This document shows positions 52,390-61,450 of a stretch of 64,000 nt of DNA, piece after piece. The position numbers and the translations under genes were made by a program. The DNA is from G963691835 sp963691835 (GTDB taxonomy: Bacteria; Pseudomonadota; Alphaproteobacteria; Thalassobaculales; Thalassobaculaceae), in assembly GCA_963691835.1 (NCBI GenBank), contig OY829383.1:1736001-1800000 (forward strand). Direction: 5' to 3'. The notes beneath the pieces were generated by a model that was not told the origin of the DNA, did no database searches, and worked only from the letters and a program-made list of their open reading frames with translations. Every line of letters starts with the position of its first letter. The stretch's first letter is position 1.

Positions 52390-52931
52390 GTCTGGCCCTT
52401 CCGCAGCGCTTGCACCATGGGGAAGATCGTCTCCTGCAAGACCGTGCCCGTCAGCGGTCCGACATGGCGGTAGCGGATCTGACCCTTCTCGTCGACCAGA
52501 TAGGTCTCCGGCACGCCGTAAACGCCCCAGTCGATCGCCGCCCGGCCGTCGTCATCAATCCCGATCCGGCCGAATGGGTCGCCGAGTTCAACCAACCAGG
52601 CCTTGGCCTGATCCGGCGCGTCCTTGTAGTTCACGCCGAGCAGCGGGATATCGCTCTCCGCTGCCATCTGCATCAGCAGCGGATGTTCGACCCGGCAGGG
52701 ACCGCACCAGGAGGCGAAGAAGTTCACCAACTTCACCTCCCCCCGGAGCGCCTTTGGGTCGATCCCAGGCTTCTCGGTCAGAAGAGCGGGAAGATCGTGC
52801 GGGGGTGCTGGCTTGTCGATCATTGCCGAGGCGAGGATTCGCGGGTCTTTACCCGTCAGGATCGGCCACGCGAAGTGTCCCGCCACGACGGCGAACACCA
52901 GAACCGGCAGGAAGAAGAGAAGTCGGCTCAT
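52386..52931 (-). CDS. ccmG: Thiol:disulfide interchange protein CcmG/DsbE
   Basis: This 181-residue membrane-anchored thioredoxin has an N-terminal anchor (residues 4-24) and the active site ASWCGPCRVEHP (Cys76, Cys79). The acidic/CcmG-specific segment follows (GVNYKDAPDQAKAWL), as does GVYGVPETYLVDEKG with the cis-proline. It supplies reducing power to keep apocytochrome cysteines reduced. It overlaps ccmH by four bases and lies 24 bp after ccmF. Confidence 0.95.
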   Translation of the reverse strand: MSRLLFFLPVLVFAVVAGHFAWPILTGKDPRILASAMIDKPAPPHDLPALLTEKPGIDPKALRGEVKLVNFFASWCGPCRVEHPLLMQMAAESDIPLLGVNYKDAPDQAKAWLVELGDPFGRIGIDDDGRAAIDWGVYGVPETYLVDEKGQIRYRHVGPLTGTVLQETIFPMVQALRKGQT

Positions 52932-52955
52932 AACAGTCCCCGGCCCAATTTCCCG

Positions 52956-54956
52956 CTAGTCGGCGCCCGCCGCGACCGCGCCCGTCGGTGTGGGTCCGGA
53001 CGGCCGGGCCTGCTGCCTCGGCGCGCCGACCCGCAACCGGCGATCCGTCAGCGAGACGATGCCACCGATCACCATCAGGATCGATCCAGCCCAGATCCAC
53101 GGAACCAGTGGGTTGAACCACACCCTCAGAATCCACCGCGTGCCGTCGATCGGATCACCGATCGCGACGTAGAGGTCACCGAGCGCTGTTGAGCGGATCG
53201 CCGCCTCCGTCGTTGGGGTCTGTTGGACGGGATAGAACCGCCGCTCCGGCGAAAGCGTGCCCAGGAACGCGCCGTCGGCCTCGACCCGAAGTGTGGCGGT
53301 GTCAGCAACGTAATTGGGCCCCTGGGTTCGACGCACGCCCTCGAACGTCACCGTGTATCCGGCGACCTCGACCACTTGGCCGCGGTCCGCTTCGATCACA
53401 ATCTCCCGGGTCCAGAAACTGTCGGCCACGGCGCCGACGATGAAGACCGCTAAGCCGAGATGCGCCAAGGTCATGCCATAGGCCGCCCTGGGCAGTCCGG
53501 CGGCGCGCCGCAGGCTGTCACCGAGCGGTATACGGAAAAGCCGGATGCGTTCCGCCCACTCTGTCGCCACGCCTGCCGCCAGCCAGATGGCGAACGCCAT
53601 GCCCAGCACCGCAGGCAAGGGGCCACCGGCCCACCACCAGACCAATCCTGTTGCCACGAGGGTGACGCCGGCGGCGACGATCAACTTCGCGAAGACGCCG
53701 CTGATATCCGCCCGCTTCCAGGCCAACATCGGGCCGATCGCGAGGACGGCGACCAGCGGCATCATCAACGGCACAAAGGTCGCGTTGAAGAATGGCGGCC
53801 CAACCGACACGGTCTGCCCGGTCATCGCATCCAGGAACAGCGGATAGAGCGTTCCGATAAACACCGTCGCCAGGGCAGCGGACAGCAGGAGGTTGTTCAA
53901 CACCAGCCCGCCTTCCCGGCTGACCGGCGCGAAGACGCCCGTGGCCTTCATCTGCGGTGCCCGGATCGCATAGAGGGTCAAAGACCCACCGATCGCGACG
54001 ACCAGCAGCGCGAGGATGAACAGGCCCCGCTCCGGATCGACCGCGAAGGCGTGGACAGAGGTCAGCACGCCGGAGCGGACCAGGAAGGTGCCAATCAGGC
54101 TGAAGGAAAACGCGACAATGGCCAGGAGGATGGTCCAACTCTTCAGCGCGTCACGCTTCTCGACAACGATCGCGGAATGCAGCAGGGCAGTTCCGGCGAG
54201 CCAGGGCATAAAGCTCGCATTCTCGACCGGATCCCAGAACCACCAGCCGCCCCAGCCAAGCTCGTAATAGGCCCACCAGGAGCCCAGCGCGATCCCGGCG
54301 GTCAGGAACGTCCAAGCGAGGAGCGTCCACGGCCGCACCCAACGCGCCCAGGCCGGATCGACCCGCCCCTCGATCAGAGCCGCTACGGCGAAGGAGAACG
54401 CCATGGAGAAGCCCACATAGCCGAGGTAGAGCATCGGCGGATGGAACGCGAGCCCGGGGTCCTGAAGAAGCGGGTTCAAGTCCCGCCCGTCCAGCGGAAC
54501 AGGGTCCAACCGCTCGAACGGGTTGGACGTGCCCAGCATGAACAGGAGGAAGCCGACAGTGATCATCGCCTGTACCGCGAGCACCCGGGCCTTGAGCGTC
54601 GGCGGCAGATTGGCGCCGAAAATCACCACCGCAACGCCGAACAGGGCGAGGATCAGGACCCACAGAAGCAGGGAGCCCTCATGGTTCCCCCAAACGCCAG
54701 AGACCTTGTAGAGCATCGGTTTGGCAGAGTGGCTGTTGGCCGCCACCGTGGCGATGGAGAAGTCGGAGGCGACAAAAGCGTAGGTGAGCGCCGCAAAGGC
54801 GACCGACAGGCAGACGAACTGACCACTCGCCGACATCGACCCGAGCGCCATCATCGATCGGTCACCCCGATGCGCGCCGATGAGCGGCACGACGGACTGG
54901 ATGATGGCGACGAACGTGGCGAGGACGAGGGCGTAGTGGCCGAGTTCACCGATCAT
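52956..54956 (-). CDS. ccmF: Heme lyase subunit CcmF
   Basis: This 666-residue, multi-helix inner-membrane protein has the tryptophan-rich heme-handling motif WGGWWFWDPVENASFMPWLA and a large C-terminal periplasmic domain before the last helix. With CcmH and CcmI it attaches heme to apocytochrome c. The ATG at 54956 is chosen because it overlaps the ccmE stop by four bases and gives the usual MIGELGHYALVLA; an upstream in-frame start would lie inside ccmE. Confidence 0.96.
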   Translation of the reverse strand: MIGELGHYALVLATFVAIIQSVVPLIGAHRGDRSMMALGSMSASGQFVCLSVAFAALTYAFVASDFSIATVAANSHSAKPMLYKVSGVWGNHEGSLLLWVLILALFGVAVVIFGANLPPTLKARVLAVQAMITVGFLLFMLGTSNPFERLDPVPLDGRDLNPLLQDPGLAFHPPMLYLGYVGFSMAFSFAVAALIEGRVDPAWARWVRPWTLLAWTFLTAGIALGSWWAYYELGWGGWWFWDPVENASFMPWLAGTALLHSAIVVEKRDALKSWTILLAIVAFSFSLIGTFLVRSGVLTSVHAFAVDPERGLFILALLVVAIGGSLTLYAIRAPQMKATGVFAPVSREGGLVLNNLLLSAALATVFIGTLYPLFLDAMTGQTVSVGPPFFNATFVPLMMPLVAVLAIGPMLAWKRADISGVFAKLIVAAGVTLVATGLVWWWAGGPLPAVLGMAFAIWLAAGVATEWAERIRLFRIPLGDSLRRAAGLPRAAYGMTLAHLGLAVFIVGAVADSFWTREIVIEADRGQVVEVAGYTVTFEGVRRTQGPNYVADTATLRVEADGAFLGTLSPERRFYPVQQTPTTEAAIRSTALGDLYVAIGDPIDGTRWILRVWFNPLVPWIWAGSILMVIGGIVSLTDRRLRVGAPRQQARPSGPTPTGAVAAGAD

Positions 54957-55402
54957 TGGCTGGCTTCTCCCTCTTGGCCATGCCACTGGCCGGACTTCTT
55001 CAGCGCTTCGGCGACTTCCTTCGGCAGATAGTTCTCGTCGTGCTTGGCCAGGACCTCTTCGGCGAGGAAGGTACCGCTGGCAAAGCGGCCCTGAGCCACG
55101 ATGCCTTGGCCTTCCCGGAACAGGTCGGGAAGGAGACCGGTATAGGTCACGGTCACGGTCGACTCGAGGTCCGTGACCCGGAACTCGACGGTCCCGCCTC
55201 CGATCTGCTTCACGCTGCCCTCCTCGACCAAACCGCCGACGCGGATGCGCCGATCCGGCCCGATCTCCTGAGCCTGCAGTTCGGTTGGGCTGAAGAAGAA
55301 GACGAGGTTTTCCTCAAACGCATTGAGGACCAGCGCGGCGGCGACACCCAGGATCGAAAGACCCAGAACCACGACCGAAAGACGCTTACGTTTCGGGCTC
55401 AC
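54953..55402 (-). CDS. ccmE: Heme chaperone CcmE
   Basis: This 149-residue protein has an N-terminal anchor (residues 8-27) and a beta-barrel periplasmic domain. The covalent heme ligand is His121 in AKHDENYLP, with the axial Tyr125. It carries heme from CcmC to CcmF. Length and motif are standard. It overlaps ccmF and ccmD by four bases each. Confidence 0.96.
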   Translation of the reverse strand: MSPKRKRLSVVVLGLSILGVAAALVLNAFEENLVFFFSPTELQAQEIGPDRRIRVGGLVEEGSVKQIGGGTVEFRVTDLESTVTVTYTGLLPDLFREGQGIVAQGRFASGTFLAEEVLAKHDENYLPKEVAEALKKSGQWHGQEGEASQ

Positions 55403-55623
55403 GCGGTCTCTCCATTGCCGGGGTTGACGACGCCATCTTCCGGGCGGGACGGTTCGGCCGCACGGGCCCGGCGGCGGCGTGGGCGTTCGGGACGCGCCGC
55501 CTCAAGTGCGGCGAGTTCGCGTTCGCTCGTCCTCAAGCCGCGCAAAGAGGCGAGGAGCATGCCGAGCAGGACGACCGCCGCGACGCCATAAGCCGGCCAA
55601 ATGAACGCGGCGTATCCGCCCAT
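55399..55623 (-). CDS. ccmD: Heme exporter subunit CcmD
   Basis: This small protein of 74 residues has one transmembrane helix (FIWPAYGVAAVVLLGMLLAS), the FIWPAYG signature of CcmD and a basic cytoplasmic tail (RPRRRRARAAEPSR). It aids release of holo-CcmE from CcmC. A TTG two codons upstream (55629) is an alternative start. There are about 250 bp without a gene between it and ccmC, which is longer than usual in this cluster. The tail is longer than in E. coli. Confidence 0.85.
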   Translation of the reverse strand: MGGYAAFIWPAYGVAAVVLLGMLLASLRGLRTSERELAALEAARPERPRRRRARAAEPSRPEDGVVNPGNGETA

Positions 55624-55874
55624 GTTCAAATAGTCGTAGATGGTTCCACCCTTCCGCCAGCCGGTATCGCCGACCTGTTCTCCAGCGCCCCGCCCCCGAC
55701 GGGTCGTCGCTGAGCAAAACTTAGGCGATCCGCCGTCCCGGGCCAAGCCGGAAGCCCACCCCGCGACCCCGTGTCACCGGCGTCCAATATGCCACTCTAC
55801 CCATGTGACGCCGCAACATGGCGAAGGTGTGGCATGCAAACGGATTTGAAGAGCGGCGGAGGTTCCGTCGGCGT

Positions 55875-56594
55875 TCAGCCAGCTTGCTCGATCATCCGGA
55901 TGGCGCGAATCCGCCGCTGGACCAAACCCGACCGGATGCGGAGCAACAGGACCGTTACAAAGAACAGCTTGAACGCCAGCGCCATGATCAGCAGAGGCGT
56001 GAGCATCGAGGGATCGATCGCCGGAGCATCGAGACGGGACACGCTCGCGGGCTGGTGCAGTGTGTTCCACCAATCGACGGAGAACTTGATGATCGGGACA
56101 TTGACGAACCCAACCAGGGCGAGGATCGCCCCCGCTTTGGACCCGCGCTCCGGCTCATCAAAGGCGTTCACCAGCGCGATGTGGCCCAGATACAGCAGGA
56201 ACAGGATCAGCACAGAGGTCAATCGCGCATCCCACACCCACCAGGTTCCCCACATCGGTTGACCCCAGAGTGAGCCCGTGGCCAGTGCCACCGCCGTGAA
56301 GCCGGCGCCGATCGGGGCGGCCGCCTGCGCCGCGACATCGGCGAGAGGGTGTTTCCAGATGAGATAAGTCGCGCTGGCAACCGCCATCACGGTGTAAGTA
56401 AACAGGCACATCCAAGCGGCTGGAACATGCACGTACATGATTCGGACCGTCTCACCCTGCTGGTAATCCGCAGGAGAGTCGAAGAGCGCGAACCACAGAC
56501 CGACCAAGAGCGACAGGGCGGCCGAAGCCGCCACCCACGGAAAGACCGCGTTGGCGATTCTCAGAAACCGGGTTGGGTTCGCGAAACGATGCAT
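55875..56594 (-). CDS. ccmC: Heme exporter/loader CcmC
   Basis: This 239-residue six-helix membrane protein has the tryptophan-rich motif WGTWWVWDARLTS and flanking heme-ligand histidines in YVHVPAAW and WWNTLHQPA. It loads heme onto CcmE. The start at 56594 gives MHRFANPTRF, a typical N-terminus; no strong ribosome site is seen. It lies 14 bp downstream of ccmB. Confidence 0.95.
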   Translation of the reverse strand: MHRFANPTRFLRIANAVFPWVAASAALSLLVGLWFALFDSPADYQQGETVRIMYVHVPAAWMCLFTYTVMAVASATYLIWKHPLADVAAQAAAPIGAGFTAVALATGSLWGQPMWGTWWVWDARLTSVLILFLLYLGHIALVNAFDEPERGSKAGAILALVGFVNVPIIKFSVDWWNTLHQPASVSRLDAPAIDPSMLTPLLIMALAFKLFFVTVLLLRIRSGLVQRRIRAIRMIEQAG

Positions 56595-56608
56595 GGATGC
56601 ATACTTGG

Positions 56609-57274
56609 CTAGCTTGCCGCGTGACGCAAGGCCGCTGCCGAGGCGAGCGGGCACAGTACCAGAGACGCCAGCGACGCCGCCCCCAGCAGCATGAGATGGG
56701 GTCTGGACGTCTGCCCCGTGGCTGCCGCTTCGATCGCCGCCACGCCGAAGATCAGGACGGGGACGGTCAGCGGCAAAACCAGAAGCGCGACCAGCACGCC
56801 TGCACGGCGGGCACCCAGAACCAGCGCCGCGCCAACCGATCCCAAGAGGCTCAACACCGGGGTGCCGAGCGCCATGCCGGCGAGGAGGGCGGGATAGGCC
56901 TCCCCTTCCAGGTTCAGCATCGAGGCCAGCAACGGCGCGATGAGGAGCATCGGCAACCCGGTCGTCAGCCAATGCGCCAGGCACTTGGCAAGCACAAGCA
57001 TCTCAAGGGACATCGGGGACAGGATCAACAGGTCCAGCGATCCATCATCATGATCGCTTTGAAACATCCGGTCATAGGACAAGGTGGCCGCCAACAAAGC
57101 CGCCACCCAGACGATTCCGCTGGCCATGCGGGACAGCAGGTTCGGCTCCGGCCCCACGCCCAGCGGGAACAGGGCGACGACCAGCACAAAGAACATCACC
57201 ACCATCGCCGCGTCCGCACCCTGCCGAACAGCGAGACGCAGATCCCGCATCACGATCGCGCCGAAGCCGCTCAC
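56609..57274 (-). CDS. ccmB: Heme ABC exporter permease CcmB
   Basis: This 221-residue membrane protein has six helices and CcmB features: MRDLRLAVRQGADA, the FQSDHDDGSLDLLILSP loop and LLIAPLLASMLNL. It forms the membrane part of the CcmAB ATPase that releases holo-CcmE. Its start overlaps the ccmA stop by four bases. Confidence 0.95.
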   Translation of the reverse strand: MSGFGAIVMRDLRLAVRQGADAAMVVMFFVLVVALFPLGVGPEPNLLSRMASGIVWVAALLAATLSYDRMFQSDHDDGSLDLLILSPMSLEMLVLAKCLAHWLTTGLPMLLIAPLLASMLNLEGEAYPALLAGMALGTPVLSLLGSVGAALVLGARRAGVLVALLVLPLTVPVLIFGVAAIEAAATGQTSRPHLMLLGAASLASLVLCPLASAAALRHAAS

Positions 57275-57990
57275 GAAGCGTCCTCCGCCAGGTCCTCACC
57301 GGTGAGTGCGGCGAGCGCGGTTTCCGCATCCGGCTGATGATCGGCGAGGTCGACGGTCAGCGGGGACCCGGTAAGCCCGATGGGTGTGTGCGTTGCGAGG
57401 ATGGTCAACCCACCCCGTTCCCGGTGCGCAGCCAGACAATCCTCCAGGGCGGCAACGGCGTCCGTGTCCAAACCGACCGTCGGCTCATCCAAAAGCCAGA
57501 CCGGGGCCGGCACCGCGATGAGACGCGCGAGCGCCAACCGGCGCTTTTGACCCGTCGAGAAGTAACGGGTCTGCAGCGCCGAGCGGCGTGACAGCCCGAA
57601 CCGGTCCAGTGCAGATGTGATGATTGCCGCGTCCGGCACATGCCCGTGGACGGATCGCCAGAAGAGGAGCGTCTCCTCCGCCGTCATGGTCGGCTTCGTA
57701 CCGTCCTGAAGGCCGACATACGCGAGGTGGATCCCAACATCGGGCCGGTCTACCGGTTTGCCCGCCACGGAAAGGGTCATCGTACCGGACAGGACAGGCA
57801 CCAATCCGGCCACTGTCCGGATGAGGGTCGATTTCCCAGCCCCGTTCGGACCCTTGACGATCAGCGCATCTCCGGCACCGATGGAAAAGTCGACCCCTTT
57901 GAAGACAAGCCGCCCGCCTCGGGCCACGGTAAGCCCGGTTGCGGAAAGCGAGTCCGCCTGTGTTTCGAAGGCTTTGCGTTCCAACGGCAT
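57271..57990 (-). CDS. ccmA: Heme ABC exporter ATPase CcmA
   Basis: This is a 239-residue ABC ATPase from the ATG at 57990. Walker A is GPNGAGKST, the signature FSTGQKRRLALARL (typical STGQ of CcmA) and Walker B VWLLDEPTVGLD. It powers release of holo-CcmE together with CcmBCD. A TTG at 58011 is an alternative start. It is the first gene of the ccmABCDEFGHI cluster. Confidence 0.94.
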   Translation of the reverse strand: MPLERKAFETQADSLSATGLTVARGGRLVFKGVDFSIGAGDALIVKGPNGAGKSTLIRTVAGLVPVLSGTMTLSVAGKPVDRPDVGIHLAYVGLQDGTKPTMTAEETLLFWRSVHGHVPDAAIITSALDRFGLSRRSALQTRYFSTGQKRRLALARLIAVPAPVWLLDEPTVGLDTDAVAALEDCLAAHRERGGLTILATHTPIGLTGSPLTVDLADHQPDAETALAALTGEDLAEDAS

Positions 57991-58359
57991 GGCTGAGTGA
58001 TAGAGCCGCAATCACCGAGCGTCCAGCACCGTCGACGAACTGGTACGTGCTTCGATGACGCAAATAAAGCGACGGCGCCGCGTCGTGGGGGAAGGGGGGA
58101 TGAGGGCGGCGCCGTCGAAGGCTGGTATCGACGTGGCGGTGCCATGAAGGGGACGCGCGCCACCACGCCGGCCGGCTTCGCCGACTTTGATATTAAGTGG
58201 GATGTCCAAGGCGGCATTTCGAGGAAATTCGGGCCATTTCATGGCGGTTTCGCTCTCACGCGATACAAACCCGCACGACTCTGGCACTCCGAAACGCGGC
58301 GGGGGTAGAGTCTAGGGTCTTCCGCCGGTCCCGCGGCGCGTCTGTTGGCATGGAAGGGT
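57991..58359 (+). other. Intergenic region between ccmA and the TauE-like gene
   Basis: This 369-bp divergent intergenic region must hold the promoters for the ccm cluster and the TauE-like gene, but no convincing -35/-10 pair was found. A 76-codon minus-strand frame (58012-58242) has no recognisable family and is doubtful. Confidence 0.4.
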
Positions 58360-59115
58360 ATGCCTGACCTCAATCTGTTCGGTATTGTCGCCGCCGTTTT
58401 CCTGTTTGCAGCCTTCGTCAAAGGCACGACGGGCCTTGGCTTCTCGACCACTTGCCTACCTTTCCTCGTCCTCGCGGTCGGACTGGAGAAAACGCTGCCG
58501 ATGCTGCTGATCCCCTCGATCGCCAGCAATGTCATCGTCATGCGGGACGCCGGGCGCTTCAGAGAGAGCGCGAAACGCTTCTGGCCGCTTGTCCTGGCCG
58601 CCCTGCCCGGCGTGGTGATCGGGCTCTACCTTCTGGTCTGGGTGGACAAGACGATCGCGGCAGCGGTGCTTGGTGTCGTCCTGATCCTTTACTGCGCCTG
58701 GGCCTATGCGAAGCCGGGCGCGGTCTTGCCAAACCGGTTGGAGAAGCCACTCGCCCCCGTCGTCGGCCTGTCGACGGGCGTCATCAACGGGCTAACCGGC
58801 TCGCAAGTGATGCCGGTTCTGCCCTTTATGGTCTCGCTCAAACTGCCGTCGGACGTCTTCGTGCAGGGCATCAACATGTCCTTTACGCTCTCGAGCCTCG
58901 TGATGATGGCGGGCCTCTCCACAATCGGCTTTCTGACCGTCGAGGTCGCCGTGATCTCGGCTTTGGGTCTTGTCCCGGTCTGGGTCGGGGTCCGCCTCGG
59001 CAACCAGGTGCGGAAACGGCTGTCGGCCGATACGTTCCGCGCCCTTGTCCTGTTGCTCCTGGCGGTTCTTGGAGCGACCCTGGCGGCCCGCGCGGCACCC
59101 ATCGTCTTTCAATAG
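58360..59115 (+). CDS. TauE/SafE family sulfite/organosulfur exporter-like permease
   Basis: This 251-residue membrane protein has about eight helices and two TauE/SafE repeats. The first contains FAAFVKGTTGLGFSTTCLPF and the second VVGLSTGVINGLTGSQVMPV, the internal-repeat signature. The family exports sulfite or sulfoacetate, or related anions. No sulfonate genes are adjacent, so cargo is uncertain. ATG 58360 is used; an in-frame TTG at 58345 has no ribosome site. Confidence 0.85.
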   Translation: MPDLNLFGIVAAVFLFAAFVKGTTGLGFSTTCLPFLVLAVGLEKTLPMLLIPSIASNVIVMRDAGRFRESAKRFWPLVLAALPGVVIGLYLLVWVDKTIAAAVLGVVLILYCAWAYAKPGAVLPNRLEKPLAPVVGLSTGVINGLTGSQVMPVLPFMVSLKLPSDVFVQGINMSFTLSSLVMMAGLSTIGFLTVEVAVISALGLVPVWVGVRLGNQVRKRLSADTFRALVLLLLAVLGATLAARAAPIVFQ

Positions 59116-59169
59116 GCCCCCCGGCTGGTCTAATGTCCGGCAGAATCCCAGACAAAAGGGGGGAATGAC

Positions 59170-60363
59170 ATGTCGGATAGCCCCGCATCCGAGGCGCTGA
59201 AACGCTTTACCGTCCTGGACCTGACCCGTGTGCGATCCGGGCCGACCTGCGTGCGCCAGTTGGCGGACTGGGGTGCGAATGTCATCAAGATCGAGCTGCC
59301 CCCGGAGTTGGAGGGCGGCAACGCACTTGGTGGCGCGCGGCATGGGCCGGACTTTCAGAACCTCCACCGGAACAAGCGGGCGATGAGCCTGAATCTGAAG
59401 GACCCGGCCGGGCGAGACGTGTTCATGAAGCTCGCCGAGACCGCGGATGTCATCGTCGAGAACTACCGTCCGGATGTGAAAAAGCGGCTCGGCATCGACT
59501 ATGAGGCCGTCGCCGCGATCAATCCCAAGATCGTCTACGCTTCGATCTCCGGTTTCGGCCAGGACGGTCCTTACGCAAAACGACCAGGTTTCGATCAGGT
59601 GGCCCAGGGCATGGGCGGGTTGATGTCGATCACCGGTCTTCCCGGACAGGGCCCGGTTCGCGTCGGCATCCCCATCGCCGATCTGACCGCCGGTCTCTTC
59701 GCGGCACAGGGCATCTTCATCGCACTGCTTGAGCGGGAAGTCTCCGGCAAGGGCCAATGGGTGCAGACCTCGCTGCTGCAGGCTCAGCTCTTCATGCTCG
59801 ACTTCCAAGGTGCCCGCTACACCATGTCCGGCGAGGTGCCAAAGCAAGCGGGCAACAACCACCCGACCAGCATTCCCACCGGCGTTTTCGAGACCGCTGA
59901 TGGCCACATGAACATCGCCGTGGCGGGCAAGGCGATCTGGGAGCGGTTCTGCCAGTCGATCGATAAGATGGACTGGAACGAGGATCCGCGGTTCTCGACA
60001 GCAGACGCGCGGTCCGCCAACCGGGACGTTCTCAACGCCATGATCGAAGAGGTGGTGCGGTCCAAGACGACCGCCGAGTGGGTGGACATCTTCATCGCCG
60101 CCGGGGTGCCGTCCGGGCCGATCTACAACATCGGCGAAGCGTTCGAGGACCCGCAGGTCAAGCATCTGGAAGCCGCGAAATCCCTTCCGCATCCGAGCCT
60201 TGGGGACATCACCCTGCCGTCCCAGCCGATGAGCCTTTCACGGACGCCGTCTTCCTTCACCAAGCATCCGCCGGACGCGGGTGAGCAGACCGACGAGATC
60301 CTGGCCGAGTACGGTTACGACGCGGAGACGATTGCCGATCTCCGATCCCGGACCATCATTTAA
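59170..60363 (+). CDS. CaiB/BaiF (class III) CoA-transferase
   Basis: This 397-residue CoA-transferase transfers CoA between acyl groups through an aspartyl-CoA thioester. The likely nucleophile is Asp171 in GIPIADLTAGLFA. RVRSGPTCVRQLADWGANVIK and RNKRAMSLNLKDPAGRDVF are family blocks. GGGGG precedes the ATG. It is followed 34 bp later by a crotonase gene, suggesting a shared CoA-thioester route; the substrate is not identifiable (formyl-CoA, carnitine, mesaconyl-type are all possible). Confidence 0.9.
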   Translation: MSDSPASEALKRFTVLDLTRVRSGPTCVRQLADWGANVIKIELPPELEGGNALGGARHGPDFQNLHRNKRAMSLNLKDPAGRDVFMKLAETADVIVENYRPDVKKRLGIDYEAVAAINPKIVYASISGFGQDGPYAKRPGFDQVAQGMGGLMSITGLPGQGPVRVGIPIADLTAGLFAAQGIFIALLEREVSGKGQWVQTSLLQAQLFMLDFQGARYTMSGEVPKQAGNNHPTSIPTGVFETADGHMNIAVAGKAIWERFCQSIDKMDWNEDPRFSTADARSANRDVLNAMIEEVVRSKTTAEWVDIFIAAGVPSGPIYNIGEAFEDPQVKHLEAAKSLPHPSLGDITLPSQPMSLSRTPSSFTKHPPDAGEQTDEILAEYGYDAETIADLRSRTII

Positions 60364-60397
60364 CGCGGATATCCAATCCCCCTAGCAGGAGCGCCCC

Positions 60398-61210
60398 ATG
60401 GCCACTCAGGAAATCATCGGCTCGGAAGAGCGCCGCATTCTGGTCGACGTGGCGGACGGCGTCGCGCGTCTGACCTTCAACAACCCAGCCCGGCACAACG
60501 CCATGTCCCTGGATATGTGGCTTGAAGCGGCGGACGCGTTCGACCGGTTTGCCGAAGACGACACGGTCCGCGTGGTTCTTCTGACGGGTGCGGGGGACCG
60601 GGCGTTCGTCGCGGGCGCGGACATCTCCAAGTTCGAGAACGAGCGGTCCTCGGCGGATCATGTGCAGGCTTATGACAAGGCCGTCAGCGCCTTTCACACG
60701 GCCCTTACCCGGATCGAGAAGCCGACCATCGCGCGCATCGATGGCTACTGCATCGGCGGCGGGTTGGCGATCGCCATCGATACGGACATCCGGATCTGCT
60801 CCGATATGTCCACATTCGCGGTGCCGGCCGCGAAACTGGGAATTGGCTACAAGTACGACGGCATTCGCCAACTGACACAGCTCGTCGGCGCGTCCTTCAC
60901 GGCGGAGATCTTCTATACCGCCCGGCAGTTCACGGCCGCCGAGGCGGAGACCATGGGATTGGTGAACCGGGTCCTGCCGAAGGGTGAGCTGGACGCTTAT
61001 GTGGACGACTACCTCGCCCGCATCGCCCGGAACGCCCCGCTGTCCATCAAAACCGTCAAGCGCTCTCTGATCGAGTTCAATAAACTAGAAGCCGATCAAA
61101 ACGTCGCCGCTTGTGACGACCTGGTCCGTCAGTGTTTCGAGAGCGAGGACTACATCGAAGGGCGGCGCGCCTTCATGGAAAAGCGCAAGGCAGAGTTCAA
61201 AGGCCGCTAA
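60398..61210 (+). CDS. Crotonase superfamily protein (enoyl-CoA hydratase-like) lacking both catalytic Glu
   Basis: This 270-residue crotonase-fold protein has the oxyanion segments AFVAGADISKF and DGYCIGGGLAIAIDTD. The two acids that add water in enoyl-CoA hydratase (rat Glu144 and Glu164) correspond to Ala124 (GGGLA) and Ala144 (AVPAAKLG), so ordinary hydratase activity is unlikely. CoA binding and another reaction (isomerase, hydrolase, decarboxylase) remain possible. AGCAGGAG lies upstream of the ATG. It is probably co-transcribed with the CoA-transferase. Confidence 0.85.
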   Translation: MATQEIIGSEERRILVDVADGVARLTFNNPARHNAMSLDMWLEAADAFDRFAEDDTVRVVLLTGAGDRAFVAGADISKFENERSSADHVQAYDKAVSAFHTALTRIEKPTIARIDGYCIGGGLAIAIDTDIRICSDMSTFAVPAAKLGIGYKYDGIRQLTQLVGASFTAEIFYTARQFTAAEAETMGLVNRVLPKGELDAYVDDYLARIARNAPLSIKTVKRSLIEFNKLEADQNVAACDDLVRQCFESEDYIEGRRAFMEKRKAEFKGR

Positions 61211-61218
61211 CGAATGGA

Positions 61219-61434
61219 CTATCGCTCGAACCGGCCGACGAGACGTTGGCCGGTGGCGAGACTGACCAGATGCGCCAGCAGAAGCAGGATCACCACCATC
61301 GTGACGATCTGAAGAAAAATCCAAGGCCGGGGCAAAAGGCGGCCTGGCACGTAGGGCCGCCGCTCCATCACCCAAGAAAGGGCGAATACAGCGACGGACG
61401 CTGCCAAGGCCAGCAGTGTGATGGTCAGCGTCAT
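61219..61434 (-). CDS. Small two-helix membrane protein
   Basis: This 71-residue hydrophobic protein has helices LTITLLALAASVAVFALSW and FLQIVTMVVILLLLAHLVS separated by a basic loop (ERRPYVPGRLLPRP). The start at 61434 is just after the pheA stop (16 bp), so it is probably the last gene of the kdsB-pheA transcription unit. It is similar in layout to short alphaproteobacterial hypothetical membrane proteins; no function is known. Confidence 0.6.
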   Translation of the reverse strand: MTLTITLLALAASVAVFALSWVMERRPYVPGRLLPRPWIFLQIVTMVVILLLLAHLVSLATGQRLVGRFER

Positions 61435-61450
61435 AACGCCCGCCGCCGCG

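Noticed and set aside
53460..55031. 523-codon plus-strand frame opposite ccmF
   Set aside because: It is an antisense shadow of ccmF with Arg/Gly/Gln-rich, non-globular translation.
58012..58242. 76-codon minus-strand frame upstream of ccmA
   Set aside because: It has no recognisable domain or ribosome site, and the Arg/Thr/Pro-rich translation suggests chance.
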